Below the pieces are notes generated by a model, which was not told the DNA's origin, did not search any database, and saw only the letters and a program-made list of their open reading frames with translations. This document shows, one piece after another, positions 1-6,710 of a stretch of DNA of 8,011 nucleotides. The stretch is from contig JAJCYK010000578.1 in NCBI GenBank assembly GCA_029262935.1, positions 1 through 8,011 of the forward strand. Reading direction: 5' to 3'. Both the position numbers and the translations under genes were made by a program. The DNA comes from Cytophagales bacterium (GTDB lineage: Bacteria > Bacteroidota > Bacteroidia > Cytophagales > Cyclobacteriaceae). The stretch's first letter is position 1. Each line of letters opens with the position of its first letter.

Positions 1-545
1 TCGAGCGTCGCCCCATATACTTGGTCCACTCCCTGCAACCAGGTTAATAAATTTCCATAAAAAGTCTGAACCCTAATAAAAGATCCCATGCTTGCCTGAA
101 TCACTTTCGGGTGGAAACAGTCCGCACAGTCCTCTGAACAAATCACTTTCTTCACTCCATACCAATCTGCAATTCTTAAAATGGTTCCTAAATTTCCTGG
201 ATCTCTAATCCGGTCCAAAGCAATGATCAATTCCTGGGGTGCAATTACCAATGGTTCTGCCCTAGGGTACTTTGCCACGGCCAAGGCAGTTTGATTGTTT
301 TTCAAAGCACTAACAGTATTTAGCTCCCTTTCACTAACCAATATCACCTTCTGCCCCAACATTTGAGGGAGTTTCTCGTTCTCCATTAAGAAAGGTTCGG
401 TGGCCAGTAAGTGGGTAATTTCAAAGGGACTATGGACTAATTCCAGCACGCTTTTTGCTCCTTCAACCAAAAAGCTTTGGGCTTTTTTGCGGTATTTCTT
501 TAATTGCAGAGACTTAATGTACTTTACAGTGCTTTTTGAGATCAT
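1..545 (-). CDS. TrmH/SpoU-family RNA 2'-O-methyltransferase, C-terminus cut by window edge
   Basis: This enzyme should transfer a methyl group from S-adenosylmethionine to a ribose 2'-hydroxyl in rRNA or tRNA. The visible 181 residues begin MISKSTVKYIKSLQ, followed by a basic stretch and FLVEGAK (residues 25-31), the usual opening of the L30e-like substrate-binding domain (about 1-98). The catalytic SPOUT domain then starts with LDRIRDPGNLGTILRIADW (110-128), which is SpoU motif 1 with the conserved Asn118 and Arg124. Motifs 2 and 3, which form the trefoil-knot SAM site, would lie beyond base 1, so the gene is incomplete here; whole family members are about 240-260 residues. The ATG at 545 is chosen because the protein begins in register with the family from the first residue. 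It diverges from the TamL-like gene with about 19 bp between starts. The family is clear; the RNA target cannot be told, so no gene symbol is given. Confidence 0.93.
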   Translation of the reverse strand, partial: MISKSTVKYIKSLQLKKYRKKAQSFLVEGAKSVLELVHSPFEITHLLATEPFLMENEKLPQMLGQKVILVSERELNTVSALKNNQTALAVAKYPRAEPLVIAPQELIIALDRIRDPGNLGTILRIADWYGVKKVICSEDCADCFHPKVIQASMGSFIRVQTFYGNLLTWLQGVDQVYGATL

Positions 546-564
546 ATATGGCGGGAAAAACGAG

Positions 565-3003
565 TTGAAAATAAACAATTTTTTAAACTGCTTCGTGTTA
601 ATACTAGCATTTAGTAGTTGCATCGGTACCAAAAACCTCCCAGACGGTCAATATCTTTTAGACCGTCAAAGATTAAAAGGCGCAAAAAACATTGACTCTG
701 AACGTCTGGTAGAACTCTATCAGCAAAAACCCAATCGCAAAATACTAAAAGTTCTTCCGGTTTCACTTTACACCTGGATGTATCAAACAGGTGAAAAAAA
801 GTTTGACCGTGATAAAATCAATTCCAGTAAGGAGAAGATCAGGGTCAAGTATGACCGTAAAATAGCAGAAAATGCCGGGGATGAGGTTAAGATTAATCGT
901 TTGGAAGCTCGTAAAGAATCCAAGATGGGTAAAAAGGACAAGATCTTGGAGAACGGAAACAAGTTTATGCAATGGGGTGAGCCCTTAGCCGTATTCGATA
1001 GCGTACTAGCAAGTACCACCAGGCAAAAAATGCTACAGTTTCTTCAAGGAAAAGGGTTCTTCCTCGGGCAGGTATCTACCAAGGTACGCTATTCCGGAAA
1101 ACGTGCCTTTGTTACTTACGAAATTCAAGAAAACCTCCCCTACCTACTGGACAGTTTAATCCTGGTGACAGGAGATACTGCTATTACCACTTTAATAAAT
1201 AGGAATGCCTCTACTAGTAACATAAGAAAAGGCGACAATTATGATGTCGAAAGGCTTGATCAGGAAATTATAAGGATAGAAAGCCTACTTAAAGACAATG
1301 GTTACTTCGAGTTTAGTAGACAATTTATAGAATACGCGGTAGACACTACTATTTTAGGAAATAAAAAAGTGGCCTTAAAAACCTTAGTGAACACCCCCTC
1401 CAAGCGTGGCTATCATAAAGTATTTAAAGTAGATAGTGTGATTTTTACGACAGATGCCAACACGTCTAGTACAAAATCACAAAGGGACAGCCGTTACTAT
1501 AATCGAATTACTTATCGATTCTTTGAAGAAAAGTATGCTAAAAAGATATTGGATCGGAGGCTGTTTATTTATCCGGGAGACCTTTATAGTAAATCCAATA
1601 CTTTTGGGACGCAGCGTCAATTGGCCAATCTTGATATGTTCAAGTTTGTAAATGTCAACTACGACACTACAGGCGGGAAGTTCATTGCCAATATTTTTAC
1701 TAGTCCCTTAGATCAGTATCAGTTAACCCAAGAAGTAGGCATTAATGTTACTGCCAACCAAAGAGTACCGGGACCATTTTACAACTTCAATATTAAGAAT
1801 CGCAATACTTTTGGGGGTTTGGAAATATTGGAATTGAGTGGACGTTTTGGGGTGAACGGGGTGACCTCATACAGTGACGACGGCCAGATTGCCAACAGCT
1901 TGGAAATTGGTGCTAACTTATCTTTAACGTTACCGGATTTTGTTTTCCCTTTGGGCAATACTCTTAAATCGAAATTCGGACAGCTAAACCCGCGTACGAG
2001 AATTTCTATAGGTTATGATTATATCGACCGTGATGATTTCACACGGGACAACCTAAATGCATCTTTAAGGTACAGTTGGCAACGAGATCAAAGCAGGCTT
2101 TACAATTTCACTTTAGCTGATGTAAACCTGATCAATACGAGAAACGAATCCACGGAGTTTCAAGAAGTACTTCGCGAAAGCGATAGCCTAGGTACCAGTT
2201 TTCATAGAGCCTTTGAAAGGTCTTTTGTTAGTAGCATGTTCTTTACCGCATTATTTGATTTTAATCAATACGGCACTTACCAAAATAAAAGTTCTTATGT
2301 AAGGCTGCTAGCGGAAAGTGGAGGGACCTTTTTGAATCTATTCGGAACTAATTTTTTAGAGAAAGACAGTTTGGAAAACTATAAGTTCCTTAAGTTCAAT
2401 ATCGATTATCGGCGTCATATTCCTTTGGCTACTAGCGGGGCTTTTGCTTATCGTGTAAATTTCGGTATTGGAATACCCTATGGGGACAATGATATCCTTC
2501 CGTATGAGAAAAACTTCTTCGCCGGAGGTAGTTCGAGCGTTCGTGCCTGGGGTCCACGACGGTTGGGTCCCGGATCTTATTCACCGATTAATGAGGAAAC
2601 CGGTCAAATCGATTACAACTTTGAACAACCTGGCGAGCTGATCTTTGAGGCCAGTTTAGAATACAGACAAAACTTGGTAGGTTTTGTTGATTGGGCGTTC
2701 TTTATCGATGCAGGCAACATTTGGACCTTAAGAGATGATGTTGGGGACGATGGGGAAGTAAGAAGACCTGGGGCTAAATTCGAATCTAAGCGCTTTTATA
2801 AAGAAATTGGAGTGGGCACGGGACTTGGTTTCCGTATGGACTTTACGTTTTTAATTATGAGGATTGACCTGGGTGTAAAAGTATACGAACCCGCTCGTCC
2901 TGAAGGCAGCCGGTTTGTGCTGGACAAGTTTAAATTTGGGGGTTTGGATGACACCACAGAAAACGCCATCACCTTAAATATCGGTATCGGGTATCCCTTT
3001 TAG
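565..3003 (+). CDS. tamL: TamL-like outer-membrane Omp85 (BamA/TamA family) lipoprotein
   Basis: Omp85 proteins insert or export proteins at the outer membrane; in Bacteroidota the lipoprotein form TamL is the proposed partner of TamB. I place the start at the TTG at 565. It gives a short signal peptide, MKINNFLNCFVLILAFSSC, with Cys19 as the likely lipidated residue (the Phe at -3 of the lipobox is slightly atypical). The frame is open further upstream (ATG at 517, ATG at 400), but those starts put 16 to 55 residues before the signal peptide and run into the divergent methyltransferase gene. Residues about 30-350 would hold the POTRA-like periplasmic part, including a very basic stretch near 75-130. 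Residues about 370-812 are the beta-barrel, with the Omp85 lid-loop motif FFAGGSSSVRAWGPRRLGPG near 650-669 (VRAW in place of VRGF). The protein ends in aromatic Phe, as expected for a C-terminal beta-signal. Product length is 812 residues. BamA itself is less likely because of the lipidated N-terminus. No tamB-like gene lies downstream on this strand. Confidence 0.85.
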   Translation: MKINNFLNCFVLILAFSSCIGTKNLPDGQYLLDRQRLKGAKNIDSERLVELYQQKPNRKILKVLPVSLYTWMYQTGEKKFDRDKINSSKEKIRVKYDRKIAENAGDEVKINRLEARKESKMGKKDKILENGNKFMQWGEPLAVFDSVLASTTRQKMLQFLQGKGFFLGQVSTKVRYSGKRAFVTYEIQENLPYLLDSLILVTGDTAITTLINRNASTSNIRKGDNYDVERLDQEIIRIESLLKDNGYFEFSRQFIEYAVDTTILGNKKVALKTLVNTPSKRGYHKVFKVDSVIFTTDANTSSTKSQRDSRYYNRITYRFFEEKYAKKILDRRLFIYPGDLYSKSNTFGTQRQLANLDMFKFVNVNYDTTGGKFIANIFTSPLDQYQLTQEVGINVTANQRVPGPFYNFNIKNRNTFGGLEILELSGRFGVNGVTSYSDDGQIANSLEIGANLSLTLPDFVFPLGNTLKSKFGQLNPRTRISIGYDYIDRDDFTRDNLNASLRYSWQRDQSRLYNFTLADVNLINTRNESTEFQEVLRESDSLGTSFHRAFERSFVSSMFFTALFDFNQYGTYQNKSSYVRLLAESGGTFLNLFGTNFLEKDSLENYKFLKFNIDYRRHIPLATSGAFAYRVNFGIGIPYGDNDILPYEKNFFAGGSSSVRAWGPRRLGPGSYSPINEETGQIDYNFEQPGELIFEASLEYRQNLVGFVDWAFFIDAGNIWTLRDDVGDDGEVRRPGAKFESKRFYKEIGVGTGLGFRMDFTFLIMRIDLGVKVYEPARPEGSRFVLDKFKFGGLDDTTENAITLNIGIGYPF

Positions 3004-5087
3004 TAGGTCAACAGATCCTTTAATTCTTTCGCCACCTTTTCTGCATTGGGCAACATTTCTTGCTCTAAGGAAACATTTAGAGGGACTGCCGGTAAATTCA
3101 GTGCTCCACATAGGCCAATAGGAGCATCTAAATACTCCCAGCAGGTTAATCCTATTCTACCCGCCAAGGATTCTGCAAATGAATTCAATAGAGGCTCTTC
3201 TGTTACTACCAAACACCTGTGATGGGCTTTAACGGATTCGGACACCATTTCCCAGTCCAAGGGGTTAAGTGTTCTTAAATCAAGTATACTGACCTGATCG
3301 GGGTACTGTTTGCTCGCTTCCAGGCTCCAATAGACCCCCATTCCATAAGTTATGATTAAGGCCGCAGATCCTTCCTGTTGGCGGGTAACTGGGGCTTCTT
3401 TTACTAATCTTGCTTTTCCAAGGGGTATGATGTAGGCATCGTCCGGTTCGATGGTCTTCGCCCCAGCGGTGCCTGGTACTTTGGACCAATAAAGTCCTTT
3501 GTGTTCCAACATAAGTACAGGGTTGGGGTCATAAAAAGCGGCTTTAAAGAGCCCTTTCAAATCGGCAGCATTGCTTGGGTATACTACTTTTACTCCTCTG
3601 ATATTAAGTAAAGTGGATTCTACACTTCCTGAGTGATAAGGTCCACCACCACCATAGGCACCAATGGGAACTCTTATCAATGCCTGTACAGGAAACTGAC
3701 CTTGGGACAAGTAGCAGGACTTTGACAACTCCTCCACCAGTTGATTAATTCCCGGCCATATGTAATCAGCGAATTGTACTTCCACTACGGGTTTACAGCC
3801 TACTGCGGACATGCCTACTGTGGAACCAACAATGTATGCCTCCTGAATGGGCGTATTAAACACTCTATTAATGCCGTATTTTTTAGTTAGGTTGGCCGCT
3901 TCTCTAAAAACCCCTCCCAGAGCACCGCCAACATCCTGTCCATAAAATAAGGCTTCTGGGTGCCCCGCCAGTAATTCATCCAAAGCATGCAATCCGGCAT
4001 CTACCATGATCACCTTTTCTGCTCCTTCAGGAGTGCGTTGTCCCTGCTCTTGCAAAATGGGCGTATCTGCAAATTCGTATTTACTCAGATCAGAGATTTC
4101 CGGATCTTCAGATTTGATGGCTTTTTCAAAGTCACTACGCACCTGCTCATTTGCTGCTTTTTCTAACTCTTTCAACTTCTTTGCAGACACCCCAATATCT
4201 TTTAAATACCGCTCGAATTTTACAATAGGGTCATCAGCAGCATGTTTTAACAAATCTTGATCCCCACGATACCATTCTTTTCTCACCCCACTAGTATGAT
4301 GTCCTAACAGAGGACACTTGGCGTGTACTAATAATGGTTTACGTTCTTTTCGAACAAAATTAAGCCCCTTTTGCAGACCCTGGTAGGAGTCTATAAAATC
4401 TGAACCATCGACCCGCATTCTTTCCATACCAACAAACCCTCCCATGAACTCGTAGGCGTCCATGGATCGCATTTCTGAGCCCCTGGCGGATATTCCCCAA
4501 TCATTGTCCTGGATCAAATATAATATCGGCAATTGCTTTAAAGCGGCCATCTGGAAAGCTTCAGATACTTCTCCTTCTGTAATGGAACCATCACCCATGG
4601 AACACATTACAATGGGTTTATTTCGTCCTTTCAACAAACCTTCTTCCGCCAGGTACTTCAATCCATGTGCCATGCCGGTAGCTGGTATCGCCTGCATGCC
4701 AGTGGCAGAACTTTGATGGGGAATGATGGGAAAGCCCTCCCTTTTTAAAGAAGGGTGACAATAATAACTGCGCCCTCCAGAAAAAGGATCGTCCTTTTTT
4801 GCCAGCAACTGCAGCATCAATTCATAGGGTGACATTCCTATGCCTAGTAACATAGAATCATCGCGATAATAAACCGACAAGTAATCTTGTGGTAATAACA
4901 GCATAGAGGCAGCCAATTGTATAGCTTCATGACCACGAGAGGTGCTATGAACGTATTTGCTACAAATAGCTTTTTCTGCTTCGTAAAGATCCGCCATACT
5001 TTGAGCAGTGCGCATCAATTTGTAGGCTTCAAGTAAGGTTTTTTGCTTTATATTGGATGGTACGGCCTGCGTAGAAGCATCTCCCAT
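3000..5087 (-). CDS. Fused alpha/beta E1 component of a 2-oxo acid dehydrogenase (probably branched-chain)
   Basis: E1 decarboxylates a 2-oxo acid with thiamine diphosphate and passes the acyl group to the lipoyl arm of E2. The 695-residue protein joins the two usual subunits. Residues about 1-345 are E1-alpha: SRGHEAI (50-56), the diphosphate/Mg motif GDGSITEGE (165-173) ending at Asn195 in IQDNDWGIS, and GHHTSGVRKEWYR (262-274), matching the active-site loop with its conserved histidines. Residues about 355-695 are E1-beta: FYGQDVGGALGGVF (381-394), NTPIQEAYIVG (411-421) whose Glu416 should activate the cofactor, and GPYHSGSVES (482-491) with His485. The ATG at 5087 gives a normal N-terminus. 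A branched-chain substrate is inferred from the overall resemblance to 2-oxoisovalerate dehydrogenases; pyruvate or another 2-oxo acid is not excluded. No E2 or E3 gene is adjacent. Its TAA stop overlaps the stop of the TamL gene by four bases, and its upstream region, shared with hemF, contains a strong palindrome. Confidence 0.92.
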   Translation of the reverse strand: MGDASTQAVPSNIKQKTLLEAYKLMRTAQSMADLYEAEKAICSKYVHSTSRGHEAIQLAASMLLLPQDYLSVYYRDDSMLLGIGMSPYELMLQLLAKKDDPFSGGRSYYCHPSLKREGFPIIPHQSSATGMQAIPATGMAHGLKYLAEEGLLKGRNKPIVMCSMGDGSITEGEVSEAFQMAALKQLPILYLIQDNDWGISARGSEMRSMDAYEFMGGFVGMERMRVDGSDFIDSYQGLQKGLNFVRKERKPLLVHAKCPLLGHHTSGVRKEWYRGDQDLLKHAADDPIVKFERYLKDIGVSAKKLKELEKAANEQVRSDFEKAIKSEDPEISDLSKYEFADTPILQEQGQRTPEGAEKVIMVDAGLHALDELLAGHPEALFYGQDVGGALGGVFREAANLTKKYGINRVFNTPIQEAYIVGSTVGMSAVGCKPVVEVQFADYIWPGINQLVEELSKSCYLSQGQFPVQALIRVPIGAYGGGGPYHSGSVESTLLNIRGVKVVYPSNAADLKGLFKAAFYDPNPVLMLEHKGLYWSKVPGTAGAKTIEPDDAYIIPLGKARLVKEAPVTRQQEGSAALIITYGMGVYWSLEASKQYPDQVSILDLRTLNPLDWEMVSESVKAHHRCLVVTEEPLLNSFAESLAGRIGLTCWEYLDAPIGLCGALNLPAVPLNVSLEQEMLPNAEKVAKELKDLLTY

Positions 5088-5100
5088 GGTATGTTCTGTT

Positions 5101-5112
5101 GTTTGTTTGTTT
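5101..5112 (-). repeat. Short GTTT tandem tract in the leader of the E1 gene
   Basis: Three exact GTTT units stand side by side, with degenerate units on either side (TGTT before, ATTT after). Read on the minus strand this is AAAC repeated, lying 14-25 bases before the E1 start codon, so the mRNA leader just upstream of the start is A-rich and has no Shine-Dalgarno sequence. Bacteroidota mRNAs commonly have A-rich leaders, so this probably helps translation start. It is also a short repeat that could vary in copy number, though three units are few for that. Confidence 0.5.
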
Positions 5113-5113
5113 A

Positions 5114-5132
5114 TTTGAGTATGATACTCAAA
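5114..5132. promoter_or_regulatory. Perfect 19-bp palindrome, candidate operator between the E1 gene and hemF
   Basis: The sequence TTTGAGTATGATACTCAAA is two exact inverted 9-base arms around a single central G (5123). Its centre is 36 bases upstream of the E1 start and 99 bases upstream of the hemF start. The form fits a site for a dimeric regulator controlling the E1 gene, hemF or both. As RNA from the E1 side it could instead fold into an 8-bp stem with a 3-base loop, but no T run follows on either strand, so it is not an intrinsic terminator. The half-sites TTGA/TCAA are 9 bases apart, wider than the 6 of an FNR or CRP site, so I do not assign a regulator family. Confidence 0.55.
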
Positions 5133-5221
5133 GCTTTAAAATTACTAAATACTGAAGTAGCATTTAATTAACTTTAGGCTTTTTTGACTTCTTATTCATT
5201 AATTAGATAGTTTTACGACCA

Positions 5222-6133
5222 ATGGATTTAACCAAAGAAAACATAGCAGAGTGGTTCCAAAAACTGCAGGACGACATCTGTAATCAGCTGGAAGAATCGG
5301 ATGGTAATGGATCCTTTCATGAAGATTTATGGAATCGAAATGAAGGTGGAGGTGGCCGTACCAGGACCTTTACTAAGGGCGCCATCATAGAGAAAGGTGG
5401 AGTAAATTTCTCTGCTGTACATGGACCAACGCCCCCAAACATATTAAAGGCTTTAAACTTAGATGAAGCCAATTTCTTTGCCACCGGAGTTTCCATTGTG
5501 CTTCACCCCATAAATCCACGGGTACCCATCATTCACATGAATGTCAGGTATTTTGAAATGACTAATGGAGTTTGGTGGTTTGGTGGTGGCATCGATCTAA
5601 CCCCCCATTATATAGATGATGTTGACGCCTCACATTTCCATAAAGAATTGCAACAAGTATGCGACAAGCATAACCCTTCCTATTATTCCGATTTTAAAAA
5701 GTGGGCTGATGATTACTTTTATTTGAAACATCGTGAAGAAACCCGGGGCGTGGGTGGAATATTTTTTGATAGGCTTGCTACACAAGACGGGTTTGACAAA
5801 ATTTCTCGCTGGCAATTCGTACAAGATGTAGGAAAGGCATTTGCCCCCATCTATGCACACTTAATGAAAAAGAATCATGGTTTGACCTATGGTGCTAGGG
5901 AGTTGGAGTGGCAAAGAGTACGACGTGGGCGCTATGTTGAATTCAACTTAGTTTGGGACAAAGGTACAAAGTTCGGTCTTGACACTGGCGGACGTACCGA
6001 ATCCATACTAATGAGTTTACCACCTCAAGCCAATTGGCATTATAACTTGCATCCTGACCCCTTAAGCGAAGAAGGTCAGACCCAGGAAAAATTGCAAAAA
6101 GGAATTAATTGGATTGATGGAGCAACTGTTTGA
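5222..6133 (+). CDS. hemF: Oxygen-dependent coproporphyrinogen III oxidase
   Basis: HemF oxidatively decarboxylates two propionate side chains of coproporphyrinogen III to vinyls, giving protoporphyrinogen IX, in the cytoplasm and with O2 as acceptor. The 303 residues match the usual full length of about 300. Family motifs are visible in order: RTRTF...GGVNFSAVHG (46-68), VSIVLHPINPRVPIIHMNVR (90-109), WWFGGGIDLTPHY (118-130), KHREETRGVGGIFFDRL (169-185), and the C-terminal block with YGARELEWQRVRRGRYVEFN (223-242) and GRTESILMSLPP (257-268). The conserved histidines are present as His95, His105, His140 and His170. The ATG at 5222 gives a standard N-terminus; there is no Shine-Dalgarno sequence before it. 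The gene is divergent from E1 and overlaps the following PAP2 gene by 17 bases, so those two are probably co-transcribed. Use of the O2-dependent enzyme points to growth under oxygen. I see no damage in the reading frame. Confidence 0.97.
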   Translation: MDLTKENIAEWFQKLQDDICNQLEESDGNGSFHEDLWNRNEGGGGRTRTFTKGAIIEKGGVNFSAVHGPTPPNILKALNLDEANFFATGVSIVLHPINPRVPIIHMNVRYFEMTNGVWWFGGGIDLTPHYIDDVDASHFHKELQQVCDKHNPSYYSDFKKWADDYFYLKHREETRGVGGIFFDRLATQDGFDKISRWQFVQDVGKAFAPIYAHLMKKNHGLTYGARELEWQRVRRGRYVEFNLVWDKGTKFGLDTGGRTESILMSLPPQANWHYNLHPDPLSEEGQTQEKLQKGINWIDGATV

Positions 6134-6710
6134 GACCTTAATTGAATTGGATCAGCAAGTACTGCTATACCTGCATGGACTTAGTAGTCCTTGGATGGAT
6201 GTGGTAATGGCGGGTGTTACGGAAAAATACAATTGGCTTCCACTTTATTTACTGCTTTTTATTATTCTGTTTAAAAACTTCGGCTGGCAGGGGATATATA
6301 CATTAGTAGCAGTGGTAATACTAATTACTCTTAGTGATCAATTAACATCTTCTTTTATGAAGCCCTTTTTTCATCGCTTTCGCCCCTGTCATGATCCGGA
6401 AATTGGGCATCTTGTAAGAATAGTCACAAAGTGCGGAGGCTATTTTGGATTTGTATCTTCACACGCATCCAACAGTTTTGCCGTGGCCACCTACTTTTGG
6501 CTGATCTTCCATAACAAATATCGATGGATGATATGGTTGTTGGTTTGGCCAGTTATAGTATCCTACAGTAGGATATACCTAGGTGTACATTACCCTTTAG
6601 ATATCCTGGGAGGAGCTATTGTGGGAATAGTACTTGGTTATCTTGTTTACAGGATGTCTAAATGGTCTTCCACTAAAATCCCGTTTGTATTTGTGCCTAT
6701 AAAAAATTGA
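6117..6710 (+). CDS. PAP2-superfamily integral membrane phosphatase
   Basis: PAP2 (PgpB-like) enzymes remove phosphate from lipid substrates such as undecaprenyl diphosphate or phosphatidylglycerophosphate on the outer face of the inner membrane. All three catalytic motifs are present: KPFFHRFRP (Lys82 to Pro90, the KxxxxxxRP motif), VSSHAS with His116 (a PSGH variant), and SRIYLGVHYPLD (151-162) with His158 as nucleophile and Asp162. Hydrophobic stretches near residues 42-52, 58-73, 121-132, 136-150 and 164-178 suggest about five or six membrane segments. I choose the ATG at 6117 over the TTG immediately before it at 6114. The product is 197 residues, normal for a minimal PAP2 protein. The start lies 17 bases inside the end of hemF, which suggests translational coupling. 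Its 3' end overlaps the convergent response regulator gene by 14 bases. The exact substrate cannot be told from sequence; involvement in recycling the undecaprenyl carrier is one possibility. Confidence 0.92.
   Translation: MEQLFETLIELDQQVLLYLHGLSSPWMDVVMAGVTEKYNWLPLYLLLFIILFKNFGWQGIYTLVAVVILITLSDQLTSSFMKPFFHRFRPCHDPEIGHLVRIVTKCGGYFGFVSSHASNSFAVATYFWLIFHNKYRWMIWLLVWPVIVSYSRIYLGVHYPLDILGGAIVGIVLGYLVYRMSKWSSTKIPFVFVPIKN

Noticed and set aside
467..488. Hairpin CCAAA-AAGC-TTTGG followed by GCTTTTTT, resembling a rho-independent terminator on the plus strand.
   Set aside because: It lies inside the methyltransferase coding sequence, in codons for the conserved KKAQSFLVEGAK region. No plus-strand gene ends upstream of it, and the stem is only 5 bp.
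763..1019. Open frames antisense to the TamL-like gene, and similar short frames antisense to E1 and hemF.
   Set aside because: They lie wholly inside well-supported genes, have no recognisable domains, and look like by-products of the codon composition of the real genes.
565..3003. Calling the Omp85 protein BamA.
   Set aside because: The N-terminus is a lipoprotein signal, and the protein opens like Bacteroidota TamL proteins, without the five clear POTRA repeats expected of BamA. This rests on recognition, not an alignment.
5123..5132. AAGCTTTG read on the minus strand (around 5129-5136) as a -7 element for the E1 gene.
   Set aside because: It has a mismatch at the first base of TAnnTTTG, and no TTTG occurs 17-23 bases upstream.
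5114..5132. The palindrome as an FNR/CRP-type box or as the target of the LytTR regulator.
   Set aside because: TTGA and TCAA half-sites are 9 bases apart, not 6. LytTR domains usually bind spaced direct repeats, not a tight inverted repeat.
5183..5215. Possible hemF promoter: TTTG (5183-5186), 21-base gap, TAGTTTTA (5208-5215), near the Bacteroidota TTTG / TAnnTTTG pattern.
   Set aside because: The -7 element mismatches at its last base, and the implied start of transcription would fall at the hemF ATG, requiring a leaderless message. Too weak to list as a feature.
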